The position numbers and the translations under genes are program-made. From assembly GCF_000283155.1 (NCBI RefSeq), contig NW_004454197.1, forward strand, positions 13,967,110 to 14,031,109: a DNA stretch of 64,000 nt, read 5' to 3'. The notes under the pieces are model-generated. The model ran no database searches. It worked only from the letters and a program-made list of their open reading frames with translations, and had not been told where the DNA came from. This document shows positions 43,386 to 55,599 of the stretch, piece after piece. Numbering within the stretch: the first letter of the stretch is position 1; every line of letters starts with the position of its first letter. Origin of the DNA: Ceratotherium simum simum (lineage: Eukaryota > Chordata > Mammalia > Perissodactyla > Rhinocerotidae).

Positions 43386-44194
43386 ACTTAAAGGAAATCG
43401 GCAGCCCTTCCATGCCTCTGTAAGCGGCCCCATGGGTGGTAAGAGAAGAAGCTTTTCAATGCAGGAGGATTCCGTGGTGTTGGGACTTGACAGAATTTGA
43501 AGACTTATAATCCACAGAAAGTTGCCTGAGGACGAAGGTGCTGGTTCCACAATGCGGCCATTGGTCACAGCTTCACCCTGCCCTCCCCGCCAGGACTCTC
43601 CACAAGGCCTCAGAGAAATCTGACCACTCTCCAATGGGGCTGCATTGGATGTCTATGCTCCTGGGTGCCCCCTGACACAGCCCATGGATGGATGGACCCA
43701 GAGAGTGGACTGACCGTGCATCCTCGTCCCCCAAATGTCAACTCTGTCTCCTCTTCTCACGTTGATGGTCACAGAATGAAGGTTTCCTCACTCTTCCCAA
43801 GGGCCTGGCCCCAGGACAGAGAGACACAATTGCCACATGTTTCCCATTTACTAGCCCCAGAGACCCTGACCTTCATCGTGCCAGAGGGGTGACAAGATGA
43901 CTCATGCATGGCAAGACTTGGAACACTTCTTTGTGTTTCTTCATCACCACTGTTATTTTCCTGTTATCCCCACCAAAGGAGGATGTTTTTGTCCTTCAGT
44001 TGGGTGTGCTTCTGCACCCTACAGACTTGTGCAAAAACAGTATCACGGTCCCGAAAAGAGCATCCCCAAATCTCCTACTCATCAACATGGAGACTCAGGT
44101 GTTTTCAAATAGGACAGCTGAAGACTTTGACAGAGGGTGGGGTCCCTTGGGCCAGAGGTCATTAGAGCTGTGCACCTAAGGAGTCTTTATGCTC
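43386..44194. other. unassigned DNA
   Basis: Short overlapping ORFs only. No repeat or gene recognised. Confidence 0.4.
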
Positions 44195-44295
44195 TACACT
44201 TGCTCCTTTACAGGTGGGGAAACTGAGGCTTGCAGAGAGGGGAAGTGACTGGCCCAAATTCCTTGCAGAACCAGAACAAGATCTAAGATGCATCA
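44195..44295 (-). repeat. MIR SINE fragment, antisense
   Basis: TTTACAGGTGGGGAAACTGA, GGCTTGCAGAGAGGGGAAGT and GACTGGCCCAAATTCCTTGC form the antisense MIR core. Confidence 0.85.
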
Positions 44296-46254
44296 CACCA
44301 TTGGCATCCTGGTAACGTAAAGACCACTTCTCCCATGAATGCAGTGAAGCAGGAAAATGACTCAGGGAACATAGATGTTTGGAACTTCATGTATACTTCT
44401 TCTGGCTGGTAGAGTCTTTTTAGAATCCCTCGGGTCTCCAGAGCTAAAAGAACTCCTATTTTCTACTGCAAGCTCTGTCATCAGTTGCCAGCCAGTGGAC
44501 CGCCAAAATCCACCACCACCAACACTCCATGACACATAAAGGAAAGGAACTTGTAGTCCCTCCCTCCTGTTCCCCTTGATGATCAGACCCATGGGTTCCC
44601 ATGGAAACAAGCCCACCTTCCGCCTGAAATCTCCTGATGGCCCGAGTTCAGGTGGTGCATCTAGAATCTGCCTCCACCCCTGAGCAAGGGTGGGGATCAG
44701 CTGGGAGGGAGAGACCCCGACCAGATGAAACCTCCCCAGACCCTCCCTGCTGTGGTCACTCGGTTGGATCACAGCGCCGTGACTAAGACGTATAACAAAT
44801 CTCTCCATGGTGGTGCTGAGGATCCCAGGTTATGTGTCCCTTAGTGAAAGAAAACAGCTGAGAGTGAGCACCTACCATGTGCCTGGTGGATTGGGAGGGG
44901 GCAGGGTGAATATCTCCAGTTTACCACTGGGGAAACCGATGGCCCAGATGGCCCTGCTCCTGGCCTTTCTAGAGCCCACGCTGCTGGAAACCGTCTTGTT
45001 AGTTTGTCTGTTTACCTCCACTGGAATACAAGTGCACAGGGCAGGACGCCGCTGCCGTCCCTGAGTTCCCAGGGCAGAGAACTGGCCCCGCCGGGGATTG
45101 GAGGAACCTGGATGAATGGTCCAGTGACACCTTCTCGGTCCGAAATGCTCGTGGCCCTGAAGCTCCCACCAAGCCCAGGCTCCTAGGAGCCTGTTCTCTG
45201 CCTGCCCACCCCACAGCCTCCACTCCCTCTGCCTGGCTCAGCCCAGCTGTTTCATGAACAAATGGAAACAAGTATCTCAGGAGAGAAAGGGCCTAGCCAA
45301 ATAAGGGCTAGTCCCCCTGTTATGCGGCTGGCAGGGGGAATGCAGTCCCAGCAGCCTCTGCTCTTGGGGCAGCCCAGCCAGGAGCACAGATGCTCGCAGC
45401 TACCCACACACCTTGTCAGACACACATCTGCCTGGCTGCACCATAAAACCCTAACTAGGCACATAAAAGCCGCCTGCCAGCCCACCGGATGCCTCTGCTG
45501 GCTCCAGAGAGGCGCTGGCCGGCCTCCAAGAGAGACAGGGTCCAGGACGCAGCGGCACCAGGCTACACAGGTCTCCAGATGCCTGGCACCTCGGCACAGA
45601 GAGTAGCCGCGGCCAGGCTGTGGTGGCCGGTTTGAAGAACATCATCTGGCCGTCCTCTCACTCTCAGGCGGAAGAGACCTGGCATCACTGATAGCGATTT
45701 AAGGAATGATGTTTAAACCTCAGGATCCACCAGGCAAGGCGAATACTGCGCCAGACGCAGACACTGGGCTTGGGGAGTTGAAGGTTGTCCCAGGTCACAC
45801 CACCAGGCAGGCAGCGACTCCCTCTCTACCCCTTGCTGTCTGGCCCCTCTCCTTGCCTGCTCCCCTCCAGGACCAGGCTTCAGAGAACCTCCTCTGGGTC
45901 TATGGGAGGCCAGACCCCCTCCCCAGTGAGAGCAGAGAGTTGTTGTCTCCAGAATCCCTGCTCCTGCTAGGGCGGTGGGCTCCAGGGAGGGGAGGGATGG
46001 CAAGACCAGCCCCAAGCACTGCGTCTTGTATCGTCCGGTTCACTGCCCTGCCTGCAGGGAGGACCCCAGCCCTGGGCTTCTGTCCATTTACAGCCTTTGT
46101 GTTTCTCTGAGCTGCCCTGCAAAGCCACATCTCTGCTTCAGCAGACCCCGCGCCTCTTTCTTCTCTTCCAATGGCCTGACTCAGTGGTCCTGGTGGCTGT
46201 GACTGTTTGAAAGGTCCACAAGGGCCAGGGGTACCCTTGCCTCCCACTTTACTT
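44296..46254. other. unassigned DNA with a small L2/MIR-like patch
   Basis: GAGAGTGAGCACCTACCATG with TGCCTGGTGG near 44855-44890 is an L2-type antisense end, and AGTTTACCACTGGGGAAACC near 44918 is MIR-like. The remainder is GC-rich and unassigned. ORFs up to 156 codons on both strands appear accidental. Confidence 0.4.
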
Positions 46255-46625
46255 ACAGTTTCTGGGAAGACCATGCCTATTCCTCTCTCTTTGGCTCTGT
46301 GTACTCCCTTGGCCTGGAATGCCTTTCCTTCCTCTTTTCTGTGCTGTTTCCTTCTCAGCCCAGTTACCATCTCCTCCAGGAAGCCCTCGAGGACCTCTCC
46401 ACCCAGGTTCAGTTAGGGTCTCCAAGGGAGATTTATACCATCATCCCTTGCCACACACCCACCTCTCTGTCCTCATCTTGTGGCCCACCCCACCTTGCTC
46501 TCAGTTTCTAGACATACCACACTCCCTATGGTCTTGAGCACCCCTGCTCTTTGTTTCTGCTTCCCTAGAAAAACCTGCCTCAATGCTCAGCTCATCACAG
46601 ACCCTCAGGAAACATTGACAAATGG
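46255..46625 (+). repeat. L2 LINE 3' region, sense
   Basis: CTTGGCCTGGAATGCCTTTC, CCATCTCCTCCAGGAAGCCC and CTCGAGGACCTCTCC, then TGGTCTTGAGCACCCCTGCT, give the order of an L2 3' end. It is truncated before the terminal repeat. Confidence 0.85.
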
Positions 46626-47254
46626 ATGTCGAAGAGGAAAAATCTCCAAGTCTCACTGGGTGCAGCGAGAGTCCAAAAACAGGACTCCAAAGGGCCCTGT
46701 GAGCTGGGCTGGGGTGAGGGCAGGGGCAGGGCCAGTGCCTCCTTGAGCTGCTCTTGAGGAATATTCTGGCACCTGCTCCAATCTCTTGTCGTCTGCATGT
46801 GGAACCAAACCTCATGCTGGGGGAGTAGCTGCCCAGGATAGGGTCGGCTGGGGGGGGGGGGCAGCCTGGCTACCTGGGGACATGTGGGTGCCCCAGAATG
46901 AGGCTGGGGTACAGGGATGCAGAGAGGACAGCCTGACCACCCAGGGAGGAGGACTTCTCTGCCACATGGGTCGAGGGGTTGCCCCTTCCACAGCACAGCC
47001 CTGCCAGAGGGCTGCACGGAGCCTTGCAGCATCTCACACTTCCTTACAGTCCCGAAAGGAAGGCCCTCTGCTCCACCAGGAAGGATGCGCAAAAGCTGAC
47101 TGATGGGTTCAGAGGAAGGAATGTGGCTGAGGAGGTGAGTTTATTCCTCACTTTCATGCCCCAGGGAAGTTATAAGCCAGGTGAGAGCCCAGCCACCTCA
47201 CCTCACATGGTGGGCCAAAGAAATCCCACTCAGACCAACAGGCAGGTGTAACCA
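46626..47254. other. unassigned DNA with G-run
   Basis: Contains a run of about 13 G at 46850-46862. No repeat or gene recognised; ORFs are shadows of GC-rich sequence. Confidence 0.4.
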
Positions 47255-48000
47255 CGTATAATAACAACAATGAAATAAAATAAACAACACAGGAAGAAAC
47301 TATAATTGAATATTTAACCTACAGATGGGGATGTGACAAGGCTTAAAAGTATCAATGATATCAGAAGAACCAGACTTAATTTTATTAAAAAATGTAAAAC
47401 TTGATACATGAAAAAAACAAGCTTAGTAATGTCAGCATTTTATTGGATAGCAGTTTAAAATAGGCACAAACATTCTGTAAATATTCACACTCTTTGATCA
47501 AATAATTTCACTTCTGGAAATCTGTTGTTTGGTATTATTTAGCAAATTATTCGCTGAAGCCACAATAATTCTAAATAAGGAAAAAATATTTATTGCATAA
47601 AGATGTTCTTTTTGGTATTGTTTATAGTAGGAAAAATTGGAATAATCAATAGAGAATATCGGTTAACTGAACCATGGGAAAGCTAACCAACGAAATATGC
47701 AGTCAATTAAAATGTGCTTTTGTAAAGATTTTTGTGATATAAAGAAATGCTTATGTTTCAATATTTAGTGACGAGAGGAAAATCCAAGGACATGAACAAG
47801 GAACAATCTCAACTGTGTGAAAACAACAGACATTCAGGGTAAGAATGGAAGAGAACTGAACAACCTGTGGACAATGAGTTTGGCAGTACAAAAATAGGGA
47901 ATTCTTTTTATCTCTGCTTTTTATATTTTTCATGTATTCTTCAATGACTTTTAAGTATATTTATAATAACTAAGCAAATATTTTTACAGCAAAGCTAAAA
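47255..48000 (+). repeat. old L1 (L1ME-like) 3' region
   Basis: TTTGATCAAATAATTTCACT, GATGTTCTTTTTGGTATTG, TTTATAGTAGGAAAAATTGG, ATCAATAGAGAATATCGGTT and TCTGCTTTTTATATTTTTCA fit an old L1 ORF2 end and 3' UTR. Heavily decayed. Confidence 0.8.
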
Positions 48001-48251
48001 CAACTCTGCCTGTGTCAGTTAGCATTTATGCTTCGCCATCGGGTGCTGTGCTGACTTGGCAGTAGGACACTAATACAGTGCCATGGGCTCAGGGCCCCTA
48101 GTCACAGAGGGCGCCCCGTGAGCAGGGACAGACACTGCAGTCTGCATCATGCACAAAAGTGGGCGACAGTAAACATTAAGCCACACAAAGGAGCACACAT
48201 TGAGAAGCACCACCTCTGATGAATTTTACCTGAAGGAGGCAAATTTAGGGA

Positions 48252-48776
48252 CAGTAGTCCCCCCTTATCCGTGAGGAATATGTTCCAAGACCCCCGGTGG
48301 ATGCCTGAAACCTCAGATAGTACCGAGCCCTACATATATATTAATGTTTTTTCTTACACACATATACACGTGATAAAGTTTAATTTATAAACTAGGGAGA
48401 GAAAGAGATTAACAATATCTTCTCTTTGGCATACCCGAACTGCCAGCATGACTACACTTGCGCTTTGGGGCCATTATTAAGGAAAATAAGGGTTACCTGA
48501 ACACAAGCACTGCAATATTGTGACGGTCGATGAGCAGAGGGCTACTAAGTGACCAACAGGTGGGTAGTGGATACGCTGGACAAAGGGATGATTCACGTCC
48601 CCAACAGGACGGAGTGGGGTGGCGTGAGATTTCATCACACTACTCAGAACAACCTGCAATTTAAAACTTATGAATTGCTTATCTCTGGAATTTTCCATTT
48701 TATATTTTTGGACCACGGTTGACGGCAAATAACTGAAACTGGAGAAAGTGAAACCTCTGATGAGGGGGGACTACTG
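48252..48776. mobile_element. Tigger-type (pogo) DNA transposon, non-autonomous
   Basis: CAGTAGTCCCCCCTTATCCG at the left and GAGGGGGGACTACTG at the right are inverted ends. The interior has CCAAGACCCCCGGTGGATGC, GATAAAGTTTAATTTATAAA and GACAAAGGGATGATTCACGT, a non-autonomous relative of Tigger. The target TA dinucleotides have decayed. No transposase coding capacity. Confidence 0.92.
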
Positions 48777-50057
48777 TGCTAGAATTCTGGGTTGGGTAAA
48801 AACAAATGCTCACCAAGCAGAAAATCAGGGAAAAACTCCTAGTAGATTACCACTATCTTATACAGGGTGATACTGTCCCATACAAAATGTTAATTTGGTT
48901 GATTTGAATTTGAGGCAAGGGCAACACTGGGCAAACCAGCACCAGAAGAATGGACCATAGTCTAGGGAATTGGCTCTAACTACCAGTCAGCTCAGCCCTG
49001 GCAGTGGGAAGAGTGGCAGAGAAGGGCTTCATGTCCTGGTGTGATGTGCTGCATCCACAGCCCTCAGGGGCACCGTGACCACGGGAGGACAGAAGGCCTA
49101 CAGTCCAAGTCCTTTCCGGGAAGCAGGCAGTAGGGTAGGGGGAAGAGTCCATTTCTACCTCTCTCCTGGGGCCCCCCAGGCCCAGTCTCTCCCCAGCCAT
49201 TCCTCCAAGCCCCTCCTGATCCAGCCCCTCCCTGCTGACAAGCCTCCCACGGCTCCCCATGTCCACAGAAGATATCAACCTGCAGCCTGGAGGTCTAGTT
49301 TCCTTCTCAGTCAGCCCTTCCCATCCTGTTTCCCCCAGTGGTCCTCACGTCCAACCCTCCAAACCATTTACTCTTCCCTGAAAATAGCTAAATGTCGAGG
49401 AAGAGCCTAAATGGGTGTTATCATGAATAGCAGGAGTCCACGAGAGGCAGCCCCAACATCCAGAGGATGAAGGAGAGAGTGAGGATGGAGCTTTGCTAGG
49501 CAGGTGGGTTGCTTGATGCCCTGAGAGTGCAGCAGGATGCAGGGGAGAGCAGAAGGGGTAGCTGGGGGTGGCAGTTTCCATTAGCACATTTGCCCTGGGT
49601 GTGGCAGGCAGCCCCGAGTGAGCATCAGCACGAGAACAGAGGGAGCCAGGACTTAGGTTTGGTGGGCAACAGGGCATGGCCACAACCCCTGCAGCAAGGC
49701 CTGGAGCCTCCTATAGGATGGGCCAGAGCGGGGAAAGCTAAGGCTGAGTCTAGCACACAGGAGGATAGAAGAGTGTGGAATGGTCCCTGGGGGTCTTAAC
49801 ACAGCAGGCCAAAGAGCTGTTCTCCACAGGATGGCCTAGGGGAGTCTCAAAGCTGCAAATGGAAGTATGTGAGGACCTCAGTCCCTGTGAAAGGGTCACA
49901 GCGGGAGAGGGGGAAACGCTGCAGCATTGACTGCAGTGTCCATCTACCCAGGACCAAGGGACACAGAGCTTTCAGTGCTAAAACCAGGAAGCTCCCGGGG
50001 CCATTGGAGATGGTTGGTCACCCTAGTCCTGCGATGAGCCAAAAAAAGTACGTGTTA
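48777..50057. other. unassigned DNA
   Basis: GC-rich with many short ORFs on both strands. No repeat named. Confidence 0.4.
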
Positions 50058-50205
50058 CCTCCGTTGTCTTACTCTTCACAACTGCCCTGTGAGCTCAGTT
50101 CATTATGATCTGCATCTTACAGAAGAGGAAACAGCTTGCCAAGGTCTCTTGTCTGCTCCAGGATGAAGCCAGGGCCAGACCCTGGGCCACAGATCCTAAT
50201 GTAGT
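50058..50205 (-). repeat. MIR SINE, antisense
   Basis: TACTCTTCACAACTGCCCTG, TCTTACAGAAGAGGAAACAG and GCTTGCCAAGGTCTCTTGTC form the antisense MIR. Confidence 0.85.
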
Positions 50206-50719
50206 CTCTTTCCAGTGGGTCATGGTGCTTCCCAAGAGGCTATCGATTTAAATAGTGCTGCTGAGGTCTAAGCTGGGGCCAGATGTGAATGGAAGCCGGA
50301 GAAGGGAGACCAGTCAGCCAGGCCAGACAGGTAGACCCAAGAGGAAACTGCAGACAGCTGGGCTGACCCTAGACGTGAGCCGGACACGGGGACCCTGGGC
50401 AGCCAGGGAAGGAAACAGAGGGCAGGTTCCCCTCTGGGGTCTCTAAGGTGAGAGGGGTTCAGCCACCAGCCGGAATCCACAGCATTGCTTGCCTGGGCCA
50501 AGATAGATGCCCAAGTCTGCATCGGGCTGGGCTGGGTCCATGGGTGGGGATGGGGGTTGGGAGGCTCTTCCATTAGAGTCAGAAGCAGGAAGGTCACGGC
50601 ATATACAAAGGTGGAAAGAGGTCAGGGGATTGACTGAACTCCTAGTAGGAGACAGTAGACGATGGGACATGATAATTGAAAAAATCTGGTTTCTTTTTTT
50701 AATCATGCCATAGTAATCA
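50206..50719. other. unassigned DNA with G4-capable run
   Basis: No repeat or gene recognised. A G-quadruplex-capable run lies at 50542-50561. Confidence 0.4.
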
Positions 50720-51080
50720 TCGAGACTGAGTTCACAAAAGCTGAGCTACTATCAAGGGATATAGAATGTACTGGATAATGATCGTTTTACATACCTCAAA
50801 CTGCACATGCTTCATCTGAGAAATGGCACATCCCTCCACCACCAAAAACCAGTCAGATAATCCCTCCCACAGGCCTCCTGGAGATTGATCCAGAGTTGGG
50901 TGTCTGACTTGAGCCAGGCCGAAGTCCTCCACTGGGATTCTCAAACTGGGCTGGGAGGGAGTCATGCCTTTCCTCATTGGCCATAAGCTATGGAGGAGAA
51001 AGCCCAGAGCTGCTGGACCCACGACCCCTCCATTCCCACCCCTCCACTCTTCTGGCGTAGGAGATAATGAAGCTGATACC
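50720..51080 (+). repeat. mid-repetitive element, family unassigned
   Basis: GACTTGAGCCAGGCCGAAGT, CCACTGGGATTCTCAAACTG and GCTGGGAGGGAGTCATGCC recall a widespread mammalian repeat phrase ('gggccaatcagagtc..ctgggattt'). Naming needs a library search. Confidence 0.4.
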
Positions 51081-51107
51081 CAGGCAGAAGGAAAATGTCC
51101 ACACTAG

Positions 51108-51312
51108 GAGTTGGCAAACTACAGCCTATGGACCAAATCTGGCCCACCACCTATTTTTATAAATAAACTTTTACTGGCACACAGCCATGCCCATTCATTT
51201 ACATATTGTCTGTGGTTGCTGTCACAGGCAGAGTTGAGATCATAGGGCCCACAAAGCCTAAAATATTTACTATCTGGCCCTTTAGAGAAAAAAATTTGCT
51301 TATCCTTGGTCC
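51108..51312. mobile_element. hAT-type MITE
   Basis: AGTTGGCAAACTACAGCCTA at one end is inverted at the other (AAATTTGCTTATCC). Between them AAATAAACTTTTACTGGCAC, ACAGCCATGCCCATTCATTT, GGCAGAGTTGAGATCATAGG and CCTAAAATATTTACTATCTG are unmistakable for this common family. Confidence 0.9.
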
Positions 51313-51423
51313 AGATGGTAACCAGAATGTTAATAGGGTTACCTTACATGTTGTTCAAATTTTTATAATAGCCAAGTAGTAACTATGTAATCAGCTAACA
51401 TTAAAGCTGTTTTCATCTTGAAG

Positions 51424-51458
51424 AGGAAGGAAGGAAAGGAGGGAGGGAGGGAGGGAAT
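51424..51458 (+). repeat. (GGAA/GGGA)n tract
   Basis: GGAAGGAAGGAAAGGAGGGA then GGGAGGGAGGG: a short tetranucleotide purine repeat. Confidence 0.9.
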
Positions 51459-51964
51459 TAACAATGTCGAGGTCCCCAGTTTGAGTTTCTCAAAGGCTGG
51501 CTGCACCCCTCCCTCTAGGCAGTTTGCTTATCTGGGCCAGTCAACCCCTCCTTCTCGATTGCGCTAGCTTAACTGGCTTCTGTCAATCAAAGATGCCTGA
51601 GTAAATCCTGGAGAATTAGGAAATCCTTCTAGAACGAGAGGAAACTGCCAATGTGCTCAGAGCTGACCATTTCTGGCCTGTTCCTTTTCCTTCCCCCTGC
51701 TTCATGATCAAGGGCTCAGAGGGGAGGTGAGAGGAAAGCAGCGGGCAAGGAACTACGAGTGATTGGAGAAGCATCACCCCTACACCTCATGGTCGCCCTC
51801 TCCCCTCCCTCAGCCCTGGAGCAAATCCCTCTTCGCTCTCTGAGCACCTCCACGGGACAGACTCTCATCAGCCACTGTGTCACCAGGAGCTCCCAGTGTA
51901 TGAAGGATGGGGGCACACACAGGAACACCTCTGCACAGGGCCATCTGGAGCAAGTCCCCTTCCT
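51459..51964. other. unassigned DNA
   Basis: No repeat or gene recognised. Confidence 0.4.
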
Positions 51965-52560
51965 AGGGTGAAGAGAAGGGCATCATATGTGTGGGAGGTT
52001 CTGAGAGGCCTTCTGGGGCAAAATGGAACTTGACCATGAGACCTGAAGGTGGGAGAAGATTGGACAGGTGAGTGTGGGATAGTGGAACATTGGAGGCTGA
52101 TAGAAGGTCTGTGTTTGGGAGAATAGAGAGCACAGGCAGTAAGTGAGAAGATGGGGGTGCCAAGTGCCAAGAGGAGAGGGTGCGGAGGTAAAGGGCATGG
52201 TGATGGGCAAGGCTAACTTGTGAGGGCCTTACATGGGCATTATGCCAAGGGCGAGGGGAGCGAGCGGTATTGTATAAAGAGTAGAGTGACGGGGTCAAAA
52301 CTTGGGCATTAGAAAGATCACTCTATTGTCTGTGAGGAGAGGGGAATGAAGGGATAAGGCTGGATGGGGACAGTAGCAAAGATGACAAAGGCCTGGATAT
52401 GGAGATGTCCATGTGCAGGGGCGGGGTGGGTGGGAGATACTGAGGAGACAAGTTCTACAGGACTGGCAACTTTAGGTATGTGGTTAAAGAGGACTGGATC
52501 CAGCAATGAACCTGAAGCTTCAAGTCTGCATACCTGGTACCGTCTACCACAGGAGGAGGA
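51965..52560. repeat. ancient mid-repetitive element, diverged
   Basis: GGGCAAAATGGAACTTGACC, ATGAGACCTGAAGGTGGGAG, GGGCCTTACATGGGCATTAT, GGGGTCAAAACTTGGGCATT and GAAAGATCACTCTATTGTC follow a pattern seen in a common ancient repeat ('gagacctgaa..agggcc..agatcactctggctg'). I leave the family open. Confidence 0.5.
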
Positions 52561-52727
52561 GCAGGTGTGGTGGGAAAAGCATGAGATCCTGGAAGAGTTT
52601 GATATCCAGGAGCCGATGGGAAACACTGGCTGTGATGCAGACCTAGGTCTGGGCGGAGAGGCAGAATTGGGAAATGGGTGGAGACATCCAGAAAGAGAAG
52701 TAGAGAAATAGCAGAGAAGAATATAGC

Positions 52728-52763
52728 AAGAATCTCAGAATCTAGAAGAATCTCAGAATCTAG
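52728..52763 (+). repeat. 18-bp perfect tandem duplication
   Basis: AAGAATCTCAGAATCTAG occurs twice without a mismatch. Each unit also contains two near-copies of AGAATCT, so the array is nested. Confidence 0.95.
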
Positions 52764-52774
52764 CAAGAAACTGA

Positions 52775-53021
52775 GGCCCTTGGTCCAACAGCCTGCAACA
52801 AACTGAATCCTGCCAAGAGCCTCAGGATGGAGCTTTGAAGCAGATCCTGCCCTAGTCGAACCTCAAGATGACCATGGTCCCAGCCAACACCTTGACTGCA
52901 GTCTTGAGAAAGACCCCAAACTAAGCCACGATCAGATTTCCAACTACGAGATAATGTGTATATTGTTTAAGCCACTCTAAATTTTGGGGTAATTTGTTAC
53001 AAGCAATAGATAACTAATATA
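52775..53021 (+). repeat. ERVL-MaLR MLT1 LTR, 3' half
   Basis: GTTTAAGCCACTCTAAATTT, TGGGGTAATTTGTTACAAGC and AATAGATAACTAATATA form the LTR end; GCCAACACCTTGACTGCAGT precedes. The left half is missing or too diverged. Confidence 0.85.
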
Positions 53022-54243
53022 CCTTCCCTCCGCTCCCGTCTTGTCTTCATCTCTCCTCTTCCTCTTCCTCCTCTCCTCAGCTGGTGCAAGTTCGTTCTGT
53101 TACAGATGGCTCTCTCTGTGTTACAGAGAACATGGCAGCAACAGCCAGGTCTGGTCGCATATTCCACCTTAGCAACCTGATGAATGAGGCTTTCCCCACC
53201 AAATCTGCTTAGAAAAATCCTATAGAACAATGACTGACCCAGCTTGGGATTCCTCCCTAGGATTCACTGTGACCAGGACTGGTATGGCCAGAGAGCAGCC
53301 TCTCAGACGCGCAGCCCCGCTGACCCACGTGCATGGTTTAGGGGGAGCACTCCTCCACAGGAAGGAGAGTGCTATTTCAAAAAGAAGAGAAGCTGTGCCA
53401 ACAGATAAAACAACAGATGTCCACTGCAGTGTTATCTCAGGGGTGCAGACACCGGGTTGTCCACTGAGGAAAGGTAGGCTGAGCAGATGTGGAGCTGGGG
53501 GATGGTGGAGAAGGAGTGAGAGACCTGCTAAGAAGCAGAGAGGAGATGCTGGGGTGGGGCTGGTGGCGTCAGGGAGCGGGCGGCCTGCAGTGGTCATCAC
53601 ACCAGGCGGAGAGTAGGGGTCTGGGAAACCCAATGCTGGGACTGGCAGGTGGCCTGGAGGAGGTCTGATGCTGCTGGTTAGAGGTGGGATAGCATGGTGG
53701 CAGGTGGGGCAGATAGGCCAGGCCTTCTAGGGTGCTCGAGGTCAAGGGTCAAGGACTGGCTGGGGCAGTGAGGGAGAGGCACTCTGCCCCAGGGCCAGAG
53801 GGATCAGGGGAGGAGCCGCAGGCCTAGTCCAGCCCCAGCTCACACCTTGCAGGGAGACAGGGTTGGGGGTGGGGGTAGGGAGATTGCCTGGCAGCTGCAA
53901 TCAGAAAAGAGAGAGGAGATGGTGATGTCTTCCAGGGAACGGCCCAGACCATGGAGCGGGGGCACTGGTCAGCGCCTGCGAGTGTGGCAGAGGGCGCCAG
54001 GCTCAGAGGAGCCCTAGGAGATTCTCCCTTCCTAACTGACAGAGCGCAGTGCTCAGTCTGTTCCTCAGCGGCACCATGTGAGGTAGGGGGCAATCTGAGG
54101 GATACTGCAGACGCTAACCTTCCCTTCCCACTCACCCCATTTTCCCTGGCGGGAAAGGCCCACCAATCTGAGGACAGACCAGAAGCCTGTGAGCAGCTTC
54201 ACTCAGCTCGTTCGCTCTTTCAGCCACTGTTTGCCAAGGGTGC
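53022..54243. other. unassigned DNA with G4-capable run
   Basis: A 137-codon minus-strand ORF (53220-53633) and overlapping plus-strand ORFs have no domain. Purine-rich; a G-quadruplex-capable run lies at 53860-53880. Confidence 0.4.
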
Positions 54244-54854
54244 TGTGTTGGTTTGCTATTGCTGCATAACAAATTTCCACAAATTTAGCAGCTTAAAATA
54301 ACACACATTTACAATCTCACAGCTTCCACAGGTCTGGAGTCTAGTGTGGCTTAGCTAGGTCCTCCGGTCAGGGTCTCACAGGCTGCCATGCAGGAGGTAG
54401 CCGAGCTGTAGTCCTTTCTGGAGCTTCAGGTCCTTGTGGGCATAGGACTGAGGGCCCCAATTCCTTGCTGGCTGTCAGCCAGGACCACTCCCAACTCCTA
54501 GAGGCCCCACACTTCCCTCATGGGTCCTCTCACAACATGGCAGCCTGCTTCTCCAAGGCCAGCAGGAGGCATTCTCTCTTCATGAAGGACCTAGGCCTTC
54601 TTTTAAGGGCTTTCACCTGATTAAGACTGGCCCACTCAGGATAATCTCCCTTTTGATTGTCTCAAAATCAACTCATTTGGGGCCTTCATTACATATGCAA
54701 AATCCCTTCACCTTTGCCATATAATGGAAAGCCAACTATAGGAGGGACATGCATCACAGCTAAAGAGCCCACTCCCACTCAAAGGGTAGGATTACAAAGG
54801 CTGTGCACACTGGGGGTAGGATTCTAGAGGCCATCATAGATTCTGCCCACCACA
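54244..54854 (-). repeat. ERVL-MaLR MLT1 LTR, antisense, near full length
   Basis: TGTGTTGGTTTGCTATTGCT, ATAACAAATTTCCACAAATT, TGGCTTAGCTAGGTCCTCCG, CCTTGCTGGCTGTCAGCCAG, CATGGGTCCTCTCACAACAT, TCACCTGATTAAGACTGGCC and ATTCTGCCCACCACA are all in order. At about 610 bases it is among the longest MLT1 copies here. Confidence 0.92.
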
Positions 54855-55599
54855 CCTATCCCGTGTCTTGGCCCATGCTGGGAGCTGGGGTTACAACAGA
54901 GGGGAAGAGACAGACCCAGCACTCAAGGCCTTCATTGACCAACTGCAGAATCTGACATGGAGACAGATCATTCCACACAGTGAGACACATTTTATGGGAA
55001 GGAATGAATATTTCTGCTTAACGCAGGGCCAGCGAGCTTCACAAAGAATAGAGCTGTGGGGCTGGCTCCTGCAGGATGCTTATTCACCTGATGCAGGGGG
55101 CCCTCTGGGCAGGAGAAACGGCAGGGGTAGCTGTTTCCCATATCACTGTTCTTCAGTTAACTCCCTCCACAGCTCCTGCCATAGCTATCATTTACTCAGT
55201 ACTTTTTTCTTTAAACCAACTCACTCTTTTTACTTAAATTTATTTTAAATAGAACCTATGCATCTCAAGTATAAACAGAAAACCAGCATTCCTTGTTATA
55301 AATGGAAATTAACCACAAAAATAAATGAAAGAAACCCAGGCTTATGAATTTCCAGATCTGAACCTGCAGCTGGCTCTTTGTTAAAAAGAGGAATTAGTAA
55401 GTATGAAAGAGATATTAGAGAAACAGCAGAAGAAAAATCATGATTTTCCTCAGGCTAAGAGAGGATCAACAGTGAGCAGCTGTCATGTTGGAGTGCACGG
55501 TGATCACAGGTGCCTGAGGATCGCTGTCACACGTGCAGCCGCCCAGGACCCAGGCTCGGAGAGGAAGACTCGAGTGCCACAGGTTTGAGGGGCAGGCAA
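54855..55599. other. unassigned DNA
   Basis: Contains TTTACTTAAATTTATTTTAA near 55230 and a small ORF (54868-55248) without domains. Confidence 0.4.

Noticed and set aside
46850..46862. Thirteen-G run as a functional element
   Set aside because: A single homopolymer is commonly a slippage product or sequencing error and has no supporting context.
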